From: an uncultured Vibrio sp.
GTDB lineage: Bacteria; Pseudomonadota; Gammaproteobacteria; Enterobacterales; Vibrionaceae
Length of the DNA: 64,000 nucleotides
Reading direction: 5' to 3'
Assembly: GCA_947504195.1 (NCBI GenBank)
Contig: CANNGN010000006.1
Span: forward strand, 124,001-188,000
Part shown: in pieces, positions 55,505 to 64,000 of the stretch
Layout of the letters: each line of letters begins with the position of its first letter
Position numbering within the stretch: the stretch's first letter is position 1
Position numbers and translations under genes: made by a program
Notes under the pieces: generated by a model
What the model was told of the DNA's origin: nothing
The model's input: the letters and a program-made list of their open reading frames with translations, nothing else
Database searches by the model: none

Positions 55505-56803
55505 TTAACGTGTTTGGTTAGGACGACGATTTCTATTACCTCCAGAGCGATTGTTGTTCGAACGATTACCCCCTGTATTGGTGCGGCGAGGGCCTTTATT
55601 CGAGAACAACCTGATCGGTGCAGGCAGATCCGTAAGTAAAGCTGTTGGATCATAGTCTGAAACAGGAATTTGATGCTCAATATACTCTTCGATACCGGTT
55701 AAATTGATCGCGTACTCTTCACAGGCAAATGTGATTGAATTTCCACTTTCACCAGCACGTCCAGTTCGGCCAATACGGTGAACATAATCTTCACAATCAT
55801 CAGGTAAATCGTAATTGAAGACGTGAGTCACTTGTGGAATGTGAAGACCACGTGCTGCCACATCTGTCGCAACAAGAATATCAACTAAGCCTTTAGTAAA
55901 TTCGTCTAGAATGCGTTCACGTTTCTTCTGTGGCACATCTCCAGTAAGAAGGCCGACTCGATGGCCATCAGCGGCAAGGCTACCCCAAATTTTTTCACAA
56001 CGGTGTTTGGTATTCGCGAAGATGATGGCGCGATCTGGCCACTCTTCTTCAATAATCGTTTGCAGTAGTGCCATTTTATGTTCGTTTGAAGGATAAAATA
56101 GCTCTTCCTTAATACGGTGTCCGGTTTTTTGTTCCGCTTCTACAACAACATGCTCAGGGTTATGCATATGTTCAAATGCGAGTTCTTGTACTCGATAGGA
56201 CAATGTTGCAGAGAAAAGCATGTTAAGGCGATCTTGCGGTGCTGGCATGCGACGGAATAAAAAGCGAATGTCTTTAATAAAGCCTAAATCGAACATGCGG
56301 TCTGCTTCATCTAGAACGACTGCTTGAATGTTGTTTAGATTGAAGACACCTTGCTTGTAGAAATCGATGATTCGACCGGTCGTGCCAATCAAAATATCCA
56401 TACCATTTTCTAAGCGAGCCACTTGTTTATCGTAACTTTCGCCACCATAGGCTAGAGCAGCACTAATTCCCGTACTCTTAATCAACGGTTCCGCATCGTT
56501 GTAGATTTGGATCGCGAGTTCACGAGTCGGGGCCATGATAATGGCTCGGGGTTGATTTGCTGCGCGACCTTCAACTTCAGGTGTTGAGAGCAAATGATTA
56601 AAAGTTGCAGTAAGAAACGCGAGAGTTTTACCAGTCCCTGTTTGGGCCTGGCCTGCTATGTCTTGGCCGGAGAGCACTACCGGCAACGCCAAAGCTTGAA
56701 TTGGAGTACAGAATTCGTACCCTTTAGTATTCAATCCTTCAATGATTTTAGTGTTTAATCCAAAATCGGCGAACTTTTGCTCTGTGATATGTGTCTTTTT
56801 CAT
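55505..56803 (-). CDS. rhlB: ATP-dependent RNA helicase RhlB
   Basis: DEAD-box helicase of the RNA degradosome, about 432 residues. Motifs: Q motif [18 protein letters not shown] (I), PTRELAIQ (Ia), [10 protein letters not shown] (II), SATLS (III), the [12 protein letters not shown] (V) and [10 protein letters not shown] (VI). The C-terminal tail is Asn/Arg-rich (from about 405), as in RNA-binding tails. The start at 56803 aligns with the family start; an ATG two codons upstream is also possible. Divergent from trxA, as in E. coli. Confidence 0.96.
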   Translation of the reverse strand: MKKTHITEQKFADFGLNTKIIEGLNTKGYEFCTPIQALALPVVLSGQDIAGQAQTGTGKTLAFLTATFNHLLSTPEVEGRAANQPRAIIMAPTRELAIQIYNDAEPLIKSTGISAALAYGGESYDKQVARLENGMDILIGTTGRIIDFYKQGVFNLNNIQAVVLDEADRMFDLGFIKDIRFLFRRMPAPQDRLNMLFSATLSYRVQELAFEHMHNPEHVVVEAEQKTGHRIKEELFYPSNEHKMALLQTIIEEEWPDRAIIFANTKHRCEKIWGSLAADGHRVGLLTGDVPQKKRERILDEFTKGLVDILVATDVAARGLHIPQVTHVFNYDLPDDCEDYVHRIGRTGRAGESGNSITFACEEYAINLTGIEEYIEHQIPVSDYDPTALLTDLPAPIRLFSNKGPRRTNTGGNRSNNNRSGGNRNRRPNQTR

Positions 56804-56914
56804 TTGCATAGAATATCAGCTTACACTTGCATTAAGGAAGTAAATACATTCCAATAGAGGGCGTAAATACCAATTGTTTTGAAATTGGTGTCTGAAAACA
56901 CATTGGAGTCGAAG

Positions 56915-57241
56915 ATGAGTGAAAAGATTTTGCCGCTAACTGATGATGGCTTTGACGCTGACGTGCTCAAAGCTACAGGTCCTGTTCTTGTCGATTTTTG
57001 GGCAGAATGGTGCGGTCCTTGTAAGATGATAGCCCCTATTCTTGATGAAATTGCAGAAGAATACGAAGGCAAACTGACTGTCGGTAAATTGAATATTGAT
57101 CAGAATGCGGAAACCCCACCTAAATTTGGTATTCGTGGTATTCCAACGCTACTTCTTTTCAAAGATGGTGCGGTTGCGGCAACTAAGGTTGGAGCGTTAT
57201 CAAAAACGCAACTAAAAGAGTTTTTAGACGCAAATTTGTAA
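56915..57241 (+). CDS. trxA: thioredoxin 1
   Basis: 108-residue thioredoxin with active site WAEWCGPCK near 28-36, cis-Pro in [11 protein letters not shown], and the C-terminal helix. Start at 56915 ([14 protein letters not shown]) rather than 56879, where the frame is open. General disulfide reductant for ribonucleotide reductase and others. Followed by a hairpin and then rho, the standard trxA-rho pair. Confidence 0.97.
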   Translation: MSEKILPLTDDGFDADVLKATGPVLVDFWAEWCGPCKMIAPILDEIAEEYEGKLTVGKLNIDQNAETPPKFGIRGIPTLLLFKDGAVAATKVGALSKTQLKEFLDANL

Positions 57242-57249
57242 GAAATGAG

Positions 57250-57285
57250 ACCGTATATTAGAAATATGCGGTTTTATTATTTTGT
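57250..57285 (+). terminator. terminator-like hairpin after trxA
   Basis: ACCGTATAT and ATATGCGGT (one wobble) with a short loop, then TTTTATTATTTT. Beyond it (57286-57433) lies the rho leader, which may mediate autoregulation as in E. coli. Confidence 0.75.
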
Positions 57286-57433
57286 AATTGAACAAAACCT
57301 AGACTAGTCTTATTTTTAGTGATAATTTATTGCACGTAAAATAAACAGATTTCACTTCTTGGTCAATCCTATCAGACCAAATCTCCTTAACTAGCAAATA
57401 GATCCTATTTTGACTAAACAAGTACTCACCACC

Positions 57434-58693
57434 ATGAATTTAACAGAATTAAAGAACAAACCTGTGTCTGAGCTTGTCCAGCTCAGTGAAACTCTAGGGC
57501 TTGATAATCTAGCACGCTTACGTAAGCAAGATATTATTTTCGCAATCCTTAAGGCTCATGCGAAAAGCGGAGAAGATATCTTTGGCGATGGTGTTTTAGA
57601 AATACTTCAAGATGGCTTCGGCTTCCTAAGAAGCTCCGACAGTTCCTATTTGGCTGGTCCAGATGATATTTATGTCTCACCTAGCCAAATTCGTCGTTTT
57701 AACCTCCGTACTGGTGATTCCATTGGCGGTAAAATTCGACCACCTAAAGAAGGAGAGCGCTATTTCGCACTTTTAAAAGTGAATAGCGTTAACTATGACC
57801 GCCCAGACAATGCTCGTAATAAGATATTGTTTGAAAACCTAACGCCTCTTCATGCTAACGAACGCATGGTGATGGAGCGTGGGAATGGGTCTACAGAAGA
57901 TATTACGGCGCGCGTTTTAGATTTAGCCTCGCCAATTGGTAAGGGCCAACGTGGTTTGATCGTTGCTCCACCAAAAGCAGGTAAGACGATGTTGCTACAA
58001 AACATCGCTCAAAGTATTGCTCACAATCACCCTGAGTGTCTTCTTATGGTTCTTCTTATTGATGAGCGTCCAGAAGAAGTGACCGAAATGCAACGTCTTG
58101 TAAATGGTGAAGTGATTGCATCTACGTTCGATGAGCCAGCTTCTCGCCACGTTCAAGTAGCGGAAATGGTTATTGAGAAAGCTAAACGATTGGTTGAGCA
58201 CAAAAAGGATGTAGTGATCTTATTGGATTCAATTACGCGTCTTGCTCGCGCTTATAACACTGTTGTGCCTTCATCTGGTAAAGTGTTAACCGGTGGTGTT
58301 GATGCGAACGCATTGCATCGTCCAAAGCGTTTCTTCGGTGCAGCTCGTAATGTTGAAGAAGGTGGAAGCCTTACTATCATTGCGACAGCATTGGTTGATA
58401 CGGGATCCAAGATGGACGAAGTTATCTACGAAGAATTTAAAGGTACAGGTAACATGGAGCTTCATCTCAATCGTAAGATTGCTGAGAAGCGTGTTTTCCC
58501 TGCTATCGATTTCAATCGTTCAGGTACTCGCCGAGAAGAGCTCCTTACTAAAGGTGATGAGCTACAGAAAATGTGGATTCTGCGCAAGATTGTTCACCCT
58601 ATGGGAGAAACAGATGCGATGGAGTTCCTTATCGATAAATTGGCAATGACTAAAACCAATAATGAGTTCTTTGATGCGATGCGACGTCAATAG
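57434..58693 (+). CDS. rho: transcription termination factor Rho
   Basis: 419-residue hexameric ATP-dependent helicase, identical in length to E. coli Rho. N-terminal RNA-binding cold-shock-like domain ([20 protein letters not shown], about 62-81), Q-loop and R-loop in the ATPase, Walker A APPKAGKT near 178-185, Walker [17 protein letters not shown] near 261-276. The ATG at 57434 ([14 protein letters not shown]) is the family start; a TTG at 57410 is ignored. Essential gene. Confidence 0.97.
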   Translation: MNLTELKNKPVSELVQLSETLGLDNLARLRKQDIIFAILKAHAKSGEDIFGDGVLEILQDGFGFLRSSDSSYLAGPDDIYVSPSQIRRFNLRTGDSIGGKIRPPKEGERYFALLKVNSVNYDRPDNARNKILFENLTPLHANERMVMERGNGSTEDITARVLDLASPIGKGQRGLIVAPPKAGKTMLLQNIAQSIAHNHPECLLMVLLIDERPEEVTEMQRLVNGEVIASTFDEPASRHVQVAEMVIEKAKRLVEHKKDVVILLDSITRLARAYNTVVPSSGKVLTGGVDANALHRPKRFFGAARNVEEGGSLTIIATALVDTGSKMDEVIYEEFKGTGNMELHLNRKIAEKRVFPAIDFNRSGTRREELLTKGDELQKMWILRKIVHPMGETDAMEFLIDKLAMTKTNNEFFDAMRRQ

Positions 58694-58727
58694 ATTATAA
58701 GCATTATCGTTATTGAAATTTGTTCGA

Positions 58728-58766
58728 GCCCTCAATGATTACATATTCATTATTGAGGGCTTTTTA
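58728..58766. terminator. terminator between rho and the PKHD gene
   Basis: GCCCTCAATGA with TCATTATTGAGGGC around a short loop, then TTTTT. A clear terminator for rho. Confidence 0.9.
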
Positions 58767-58786
58767 GATCATAGTTGAGCTGAAAA

Positions 58787-59458
58787 TTACGTATCAGACC
58801 AACGACGCAAAAGGTTAGCATGGGCTTTACTAATTTGATCGAAGGCTGCACATTTTCCTTGGCTTTTCATTATATCTCGTCGAGCTAAATCAAGGTCATT
58901 AAGAACTTCTCTGTCTTCTGCACTGCGAACGTAGCTTTCGAGCCAGGTTACCCCTACACGTCTAACCCCAGTTGTCACAGGATTCACTCGATGTAATGTC
59001 GTGGATGGGTAAACGATAGCGTGCCCTAATGGAAGTTTATAACTTAGTTCTTGACCACTCAGATTGATAACAAGCTCGCCACCTATATAGTCTGTGGGGT
59101 CACTTAAAAATATCGTGCAAGATATATCCGATCGGATAATCGTTTCTGCCCCCATAAGAGCATCATCTACATGATTACCGTAACCTCCTGAATCTTGACT
59201 CTCGCTGACTAAAAAGGGTGCGATTCTTTTTCCATAGGTTGTTGTTGCAAACTCTGGGTGTGATGTTAGCAGACTTGTTAGATAAGCAGACAATTCCGCT
59301 TCTTGCTCAGGGCGTGCTGACCATTGTTGATTATTCTTGATGGATTGAGCGGCCCAACCGGCTGTGTTTTTCCCAGAATGGAACGTTCCATCTTGGATAA
59401 GGAGATCTAAATTTTGAATTTGATCATAGGAAATGACGTTTTTTAGAATCTTAATCAT
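58787..59458 (-). CDS. PKHD-type Fe(II)/2-oxoglutarate hydroxylase (PiuC/YbiX family)
   Basis: 223-residue dioxygenase in the PKHD family. The iron ligands are the H-x-D of GNHVDDA (near 98-101) and a later His in LHRVNPVTTG (near 157), with Arg in GVRRVGV for 2-oxoglutarate. In E. coli and Pseudomonas such genes (ybiX, piuC) lie beside catecholate-siderophore receptors and help handle iron or siderophores. Same strand and downstream of the TonB-dependent receptor, with a hairpin in the gap. Its substrate is not known. Confidence 0.88.
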   Translation of the reverse strand: MIKILKNVISYDQIQNLDLLIQDGTFHSGKNTAGWAAQSIKNNQQWSARPEQEAELSAYLTSLLTSHPEFATTTYGKRIAPFLVSESQDSGGYGNHVDDALMGAETIIRSDISCTIFLSDPTDYIGGELVINLSGQELSYKLPLGHAIVYPSTTLHRVNPVTTGVRRVGVTWLESYVRSAEDREVLNDLDLARRDIMKSQGKCAAFDQISKAHANLLRRWSDT

Positions 59459-59482
59459 TCTTTGAATGCCTTAGAAAAATAA

Positions 59483-59507
59483 GAGCGAGCCAGTTTTGGC
59501 TCGCTCA
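59483..59507 (-). terminator. hairpin between the receptor and the PKHD gene
   Basis: GAGCGAGCC (59483-59491), AGTTTT, GGCTCGCTC (59498-59506); on the minus strand a TTATTTTT follows. A 9-bp GC-rich perfect stem. Probably partly terminates receptor transcripts before the hydroxylase gene. Confidence 0.75.
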
Positions 59508-59515
59508 GCCCTCAA

Positions 59516-61744
59516 CTAGAGGCGGTATTTGAAGTCTAAATTGATTGAACGGGGGTCGCTAGCAGAAACGGTTCTCCAGTTCGAGGTGGTGTAAATTCGA
59601 TTTTTATCCAATAGATTTTTCACCACTAAAGAAACATCCCAATCATTAGTTTCATAATAGGTACCGAAATCGAATTCCGCATAACCCGGAAGAGTATATT
59701 CATCATCATCATAACGTCCAGATTCAGAACGCATACCTAATGCTAAACGAACAGGTTGGTTTTGTAGCGAGTAGCTATTCCAAATAGACAGAGAATTATA
59801 TGGAGTCATATTTGCCTGTAGAGAAGCTGCTCCATCTCCATCTGAGATATCTTTAGCATCAGTATATGCGTAGCTTATTTGAGTCGAGAATTGGTCAGTG
59901 ATGTGATAAGTTGCATTTACTTCAAGACCATGAGAACGGAATGAATCACCAGAGTCTTGAACGAGACGTGTTATATCGTCACCACCAGTTTCTCTTGCTG
60001 TTGTGTTCTTCTCATTGATGTAAAATAAAGTCATGCTTGCAATGAGTTTATTTTCTAAGAACTCTCCCTTGATTCCTACTTCATAGTTATCGCTTTCTAT
60101 GGGTTGATAATCCACACCATCTTGTCCATATTGAACGACGTCTGACGTATCGACTGGATCAAATGACTGACTGTAAGAGGCAAATACATTCATATTTGGA
60201 TTCACTTTATAGACAGCACCGAAGTCATATGCAAAATGAGTGAAGTTTTGTTTGTATTCACCATTACTTTCCGCACCATCATAGTCTAAATATCCTAATC
60301 CAACCGCTACCGTTAAATCGCCTAAGTTTATTCGGTCTTTCAGGTAAAAATTCAGTTCTTTGTCTTCTGTTGTGCTGAAATCACCTTCTTTAAGACTGTC
60401 AGGCATCGAAGTATAAGTTTGATCATTCGGATCGCTGACTGAAATCGTATTTTGTCCAATCGCATCGGCATTATCTTGGAAGTTTCTTAGGCTTTTAACT
60501 TTCTTATCACGAAAGTTAACACCAGCTAGCAAGTGGTGTTCTAGATTGCCAGTCATCAACTTACCTTCTGCATTGAGGTCTAGAAGTTTGTAGGTATCAA
60601 TACTTCGAGCGTATACCCACTTACGTTCTAACGTTGTATCACCAATAGCATTTCCTAATCCACTGCTGGTACTGACGTATAAATCCTGTGTCTCGGAATC
60701 CGTCTCAACGTAAGCCGTTCGTGCATTGAATAGCCACTTATCATTGTACAAGTGTTCAATATGTAATTCGGCTGTTTTAGATTCATTCGTGCCTTTATCT
60801 AGAGGACTACCATAATAATAACTACGGTTACCTATTTCGCCGTAACTGGATGTCGTATTTCCTAATGAACCATTAATGAAATTACTGGAATAGAAGCCAT
60901 CAGTCCAAGCACTACCACCGACTTTTTCTTGGTCTTTATACTCAAGGCGGGGGGTAATTTTTGTATTGTCTCCTACTTTAAAAGTTAGTGATGCATCAAT
61001 AAATTTATCATCTGAAGTACGATGATCTTGATACATTTCACCTTCGGGAGTGACCTGAGTGATGATACGGTAGAGGACGTCATCGCCAACGAGTTTACCC
61101 GTAGAATCAATATCAACTGTCACTTTATTTCGTTCGAAATTACCAACATCACTAGCGGCATAGGAACGAGTACTTAAACCAAGCGTTGTTTCTGATTCTT
61201 CCTGTGGCTTTTTAGTTGTCGCGCTAACAATACCACCCGCGATACCCGTTCCGTATAAGATACTATCTGCACCACTAAGGAAGGTGACTGACTCCAAGTT
61301 ATATGTACTAGGAATCGTTGAGCCAGTACCAGCCTCTCCACCCTGTAGTGAACGTAAACCATTGACAACAAATGTATCGATATTGGTATTAATTCCTCTG
61401 ATAACGTTTCTGCGAGCAGCTGAAGTATCAGCATGGAAACCCGCTTGATAGCCAGCTATATCTCGTATATCTGAGGCAGCCATATTACTGATTTCTTCTT
61501 CGGAAACCTGAACGACAGAGCGCCCCGTATCTTTTAGCGAGATATTCATTTTAGTTGCAGTGGAGTCGATGGTATTGATACCAGCCGCGGCACCAATGAC
61601 TTCTACAGTTTCTATTTTCTCATCCTGCTTATCTAGGGATGCTGTGTTTGCTTCAGCAGCTAACGCCGCAGGAGAAAGCGCTGAGAGCAAAGCGGACCCT
61701 ACTGCAATACTGGTTAAATTTTTTTGGATTGATGGGGTATTCAC
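59516..61744 (-). CDS. TonB-dependent siderophore receptor (catecholate type)
   Basis: Outer-membrane ferric-siderophore receptor, 742 residues. The GTG start at 61744 has AAGGA before it. Signal peptide of about 29 residues (ends SPAALAAEA), a TonB-box-like ETVEVIG near 45, a plug domain (about 65-175, with RNVIRGINTNIDTFVVNG), and a 22-strand barrel to the C-terminus YRL. The plug-barrel pattern resembles Fiu/CirA-like catecholate receptors. Divergent from the binding-protein gene across a Fur-like box. Ligand not determined by sequence. Confidence 0.9.
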   Translation of the reverse strand: MNTPSIQKNLTSIAVGSALLSALSPAALAAEANTASLDKQDEKIETVEVIGAAAGINTIDSTATKMNISLKDTGRSVVQVSEEEISNMAASDIRDIAGYQAGFHADTSAARRNVIRGINTNIDTFVVNGLRSLQGGEAGTGSTIPSTYNLESVTFLSGADSILYGTGIAGGIVSATTKKPQEESETTLGLSTRSYAASDVGNFERNKVTVDIDSTGKLVGDDVLYRIITQVTPEGEMYQDHRTSDDKFIDASLTFKVGDNTKITPRLEYKDQEKVGGSAWTDGFYSSNFINGSLGNTTSSYGEIGNRSYYYGSPLDKGTNESKTAELHIEHLYNDKWLFNARTAYVETDSETQDLYVSTSSGLGNAIGDTTLERKWVYARSIDTYKLLDLNAEGKLMTGNLEHHLLAGVNFRDKKVKSLRNFQDNADAIGQNTISVSDPNDQTYTSMPDSLKEGDFSTTEDKELNFYLKDRINLGDLTVAVGLGYLDYDGAESNGEYKQNFTHFAYDFGAVYKVNPNMNVFASYSQSFDPVDTSDVVQYGQDGVDYQPIESDNYEVGIKGEFLENKLIASMTLFYINEKNTTARETGGDDITRLVQDSGDSFRSHGLEVNATYHITDQFSTQISYAYTDAKDISDGDGAASLQANMTPYNSLSIWNSYSLQNQPVRLALGMRSESGRYDDDEYTLPGYAEFDFGTYYETNDWDVSLVVKNLLDKNRIYTTSNWRTVSASDPRSINLDFKYRL

Positions 61745-62085
61745 TGCGTATTTCCTTTTTTATTGACTAACAATTAAATCAGCAAGTTGCCGATAAAGTG
61801 GTTTCTTCTATTTGTTTTTCATTATTCAGAGCAAAAATAATGAGGTAAAAATTCATACCATATTCTTATGATGCGAATAGTAATGCAAATAGTTATCATT
61901 TGCACTTAAAATTATGTTATTGTGCCCACGTATTCGTATTTGCTGTGCTTTTTGCTGTTTTTAGATGTTTGTAACCACTTACTTAGTATTGATATTGCAT
62001 GGAGACTGGCATGTTATGTGAAGAAATAGAAACGGCTGAGGCGTAAATTCGCTCATCATATTAAGAAGTTTAATCAGGAGTTATT
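61745..62085. promoter_or_regulatory. divergent iron-regulated control region
   Basis: 341 bp between the receptor and binding-protein genes with no gene of its own. Contains the Fur-like box at 61885-61903 and an AGGAGTT ribosome site before the binding-protein gene. Confidence 0.7.
61885..61903. promoter_or_regulatory. Fur box
   Basis: GCAAATAGTTATCATTTGC matches the 19-bp Fur consensus at 12 positions and has the inverted ends GCAAAT/ATTTGC. It is 141 bp before the receptor start and 183 bp before the binding-protein start, well placed for Fur repression of both directions. Confidence 0.75.
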
Positions 62086-62988
62086 ATGTTTAGGTCTTTT
62101 CAATTAGTGCTGATGTTAGGAGCAATGTGTTCTGCTTTTAGCGTTATCGCTGCTGATATTTCGGTTCGTACTGCAAAGGGAGAGGTGACCGTTTCTGATG
62201 CACCCCAAACGATAGTGGTCTATGACCTTTTATCTCTCGATACGCTAGATGCATTAGGTGTGCAGCTTAAAGGTAAGCCGGCAAAAACATATGTTGATTA
62301 CATTGATAATTTTGTGGAAAACCCGGTATCAATCGGCGCATCTTCTGAGCCAAACTATGAGGCGGTAGTGAAGATGAATCCCGATCTTTTCGTTATTGGT
62401 GGTGGTTCTTCTAAGCTAATGGAGCCGTTATCGAAAATAGCTCCAACTATCGATATGTATGTACGTGGTGACGATCATGTCGCTCAGATGTTAGCTCGTC
62501 TGGAAGATTTCGGTAAGCTTACAAATACTGAAGATAAAGCAGCATTATTAAAAGCGGATTTTTTATCTAAATTGGCAAAGGCAAAAAGTATCGTTCATGG
62601 AAAAGGAAATACGTTAATTGTCATGACGAGTGGCGGAAAACTATCGACCTTTGGGGCTAATTCGCGTTTCGGTTGGTTATTTACTGATGTTGGTTTGATC
62701 GAAGCAGCTGAAGGAGTTGATGATAAAAGCCACGGAGAAAGTATTTCATTTGAATTTATAGCAAAAACTAACCCAGATAATATTGTTGTTCTTGATCGGT
62801 CTGCTGCTATAGGTCGGAAGAGTGAGGGAGCTGAAGTAACGTTAGATAATGCGTTAGTCAAAGGCACAACAGCCGCAAAAGAAGACAATATCATTTATCT
62901 TACACCTGGCCCTGCATACGTCATGGGAGGGGGCTATCAAGGTATGATGAGTATGCTTGATGACCTTATTCAAGGTTTTGGTTCATAA
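62086..62988 (+). CDS. iron-siderophore ABC transporter, periplasmic binding protein
   Basis: 300-residue type III binding protein with a signal peptide (cleaved near VIAAD, 22-24). Two lobes of the FecB/FhuD/VctP family, with the VVYDLLSLDTLDALG start, a conserved Glu pair (SSEPNYEAV near 85-93) that contacts the permease, and the ending YVMGGGYQGM segment. Similarity of layout to VctP/FatB suggests a catecholate or vibriobactin-like ligand. 5 bp before the permease gene. Confidence 0.88.
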   Translation: MFRSFQLVLMLGAMCSAFSVIAADISVRTAKGEVTVSDAPQTIVVYDLLSLDTLDALGVQLKGKPAKTYVDYIDNFVENPVSIGASSEPNYEAVVKMNPDLFVIGGGSSKLMEPLSKIAPTIDMYVRGDDHVAQMLARLEDFGKLTNTEDKAALLKADFLSKLAKAKSIVHGKGNTLIVMTSGGKLSTFGANSRFGWLFTDVGLIEAAEGVDDKSHGESISFEFIAKTNPDNIVVLDRSAAIGRKSEGAEVTLDNALVKGTTAAKEDNIIYLTPGPAYVMGGGYQGMMSMLDDLIQGFGS

Positions 62989-62993
62989 GCTCA

Positions 62994-63944
62994 ATGCCAT
63001 ATTTCATTATGATATCTTTATTGCTCACTCTCTCGGGGGTGAGCATTTTCATTGGTGTGGGCGATTTATCCGCAAGTCATCTTTCATTGAATAACAAAGA
63101 GGCATGGGACCTGTTCTTTGTGAGTCGGTGGCCTCGAACCGCTGCCATTATTTTAACTGGGGCTAGCATTACTATTTGTGGTGTCATAATGCAGCTCTTG
63201 GTTCGCAATCGATTTGTTGAACCGAGCACGACAGGGACGACGGAAGCTAGCATGATTGGTCTTCTTATTGTTGCAGTTTGGTTTCCTGATTGGTCTCTTC
63301 TGGGAAAAATGTCCGTGGCCGCTGTATGTGCATTACTTGGTTTACTGACTTTTTTAAAACTTGTACGTCATTTGCCCCGAGAGCAACCATTATTAATTCC
63401 TCTTGTTGGTCTGATCTATGGTGGGATTCTGGGCTCTGTAGCGACTTATTTTGCTTTCCATATGGATCTATTGCAGTACTTAAGTATTTGGCTGACAGGT
63501 GAGTTTTCTGGCGTCATTGCTGGGCGGTATGAACTTTTGTGGATTGCAGGCGGTTTTGGTCTGTTTAGCTATATTATTGCCGATCGGTTTACGATTGTTG
63601 GGCTTGGAGAGCGGACGAGTCAATCTCTCGGTCTGAACTATCAGTCTATCGTGATTATTGGCGTCGCAACGGTCGCAATTACCTCTAGTTTAGTTGTGGT
63701 GACGGTGGGGGTTTTACCATTTATTGGTCTGGTTGTGCCCAATCTAGTATCCCGATTTATGGGGGATAACCTAAGAGAAAGTTTACCTTTAGTCGCAGGT
63801 TTTGGGGCTATTTTTACGTTGTTTTCGGACATTATTGGTCGCACTCTTCGTTATCCCTATGAAATCCCTGCTGGAACGATATTTGGGGTGATTGGTGCGG
63901 TTATCTTTTTATGGCTGATTCTAGGAAGAAAGAACCATGTCTGA
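62994..63944 (+). CDS. iron-siderophore ABC transporter, permease 1
   Basis: FecCD-family permease, 316 residues with about 9-10 membrane segments. Signature RWPRTAAIILTGASITICGVIMQ near 43-65 and the GLVVPNLVSRFMGDNLRESLP loop near 246-266, which contacts the ATPase. Overlaps the next permease gene by 8 bases, so translation is coupled. Likely VctD/FatD-like; the ATPase lies outside the window. Confidence 0.9.
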   Translation: MPYFIMISLLLTLSGVSIFIGVGDLSASHLSLNNKEAWDLFFVSRWPRTAAIILTGASITICGVIMQLLVRNRFVEPSTTGTTEASMIGLLIVAVWFPDWSLLGKMSVAAVCALLGLLTFLKLVRHLPREQPLLIPLVGLIYGGILGSVATYFAFHMDLLQYLSIWLTGEFSGVIAGRYELLWIAGGFGLFSYIIADRFTIVGLGERTSQSLGLNYQSIVIIGVATVAITSSLVVVTVGVLPFIGLVVPNLVSRFMGDNLRESLPLVAGFGAIFTLFSDIIGRTLRYPYEIPAGTIFGVIGAVIFLWLILGRKNHV

Positions 63945-64000
63945 TAAACGTTTGTGGGGGCTTTTTATTTCGCTAATACTGGTGATCACCTTACTGTTTA
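63937..64000 (+). CDS. iron-siderophore ABC transporter, permease 2 (3' end cut off by window)
   Basis: Only 21 codons are visible: ATG at 63937, then a charged start (MSDKRLWG) and the beginning of a first membrane segment (LFISLILVITLLF). Overlapping start and position after a FecCD permease make it the second permease (VctG/FatC-like). Confidence 0.75.
   Translation, partial: MSDKRLWGLFISLILVITLLF

Overview
The window looks like chromosome 1 of a marine Vibrio or close relative in the Vibrionaceae. Gene content and order support this: hupA-DUF1481 lipoprotein-purD-purH at the left; fis-dusB-prmA-accC-accB-aroQ-acs with the acetate-switch kinase gene crbS at the right; then gppA-rhlB-trxA-rho. 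Base composition is moderately AT-rich, and several GTG or TTG starts are likely.

Left block (1-11.4 kb): a truncated D-2-hydroxyacid dehydrogenase, hupA, a lipoprotein gene, purHD behind a PurR-like box, manA, a Cache-type chemoreceptor, a small porin with a CRP-like site, and trhO.

Inositol island (about 11.5-34.1 kb): a complete myo-inositol catabolic set (iolG, iolE, iolD, iolB, iolC, iolJ-type aldolase, iolA/mmsA), an IolI-like isomerase, a second Gfo/Idh oxidoreductase, a second kinase fused to a DUF2090 aldolase-like domain, two RpiR regulators, a thiolase, a two-subunit 3-oxoacid CoA-transferase and a three-gene sugar ABC importer. Palindromes of the form TGAAA-N6-TTTCA lie in front of nearly every operon and are the probable RpiR/IolR operators. 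The block is bracketed by a 51-bp direct repeat (43/51 identical) that carries the terminator lying next to fis, so it appears to have been inserted as a unit in the variable purH-fis interval.

fis-linked element (34,133-39,157): a 5.0-kb element between 16-bp direct repeats, one of which is the 3' end of fis. It encodes a tyrosine integrase, an AlpA-type regulator, an SF3 primase/helicase-type protein and four small unknown proteins, with no capsid, terminase or tail genes. Gene set, size and site match the Phage-Inducible Chromosomal Minimalist Islands (PICMIs) described in Vibrionaceae. It is the most interesting feature here. Two families of short repeats lie symmetrically near both ends.

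Right block (39-64 kb): conserved fis-dusB, prmA, accCB-aroQ and acs, followed by a DnaQ-like exonuclease, a cNMP/CBS/DUF294 protein, an MFS transporter and the SLC5-type hybrid kinase CrbS; then gppA, rhlB, trxA and rho. The window ends in an iron-siderophore locus (PKHD-type hydroxylase, TonB-dependent receptor, binding protein, two FecCD permeases, the last cut off) arranged around a Fur-like box.
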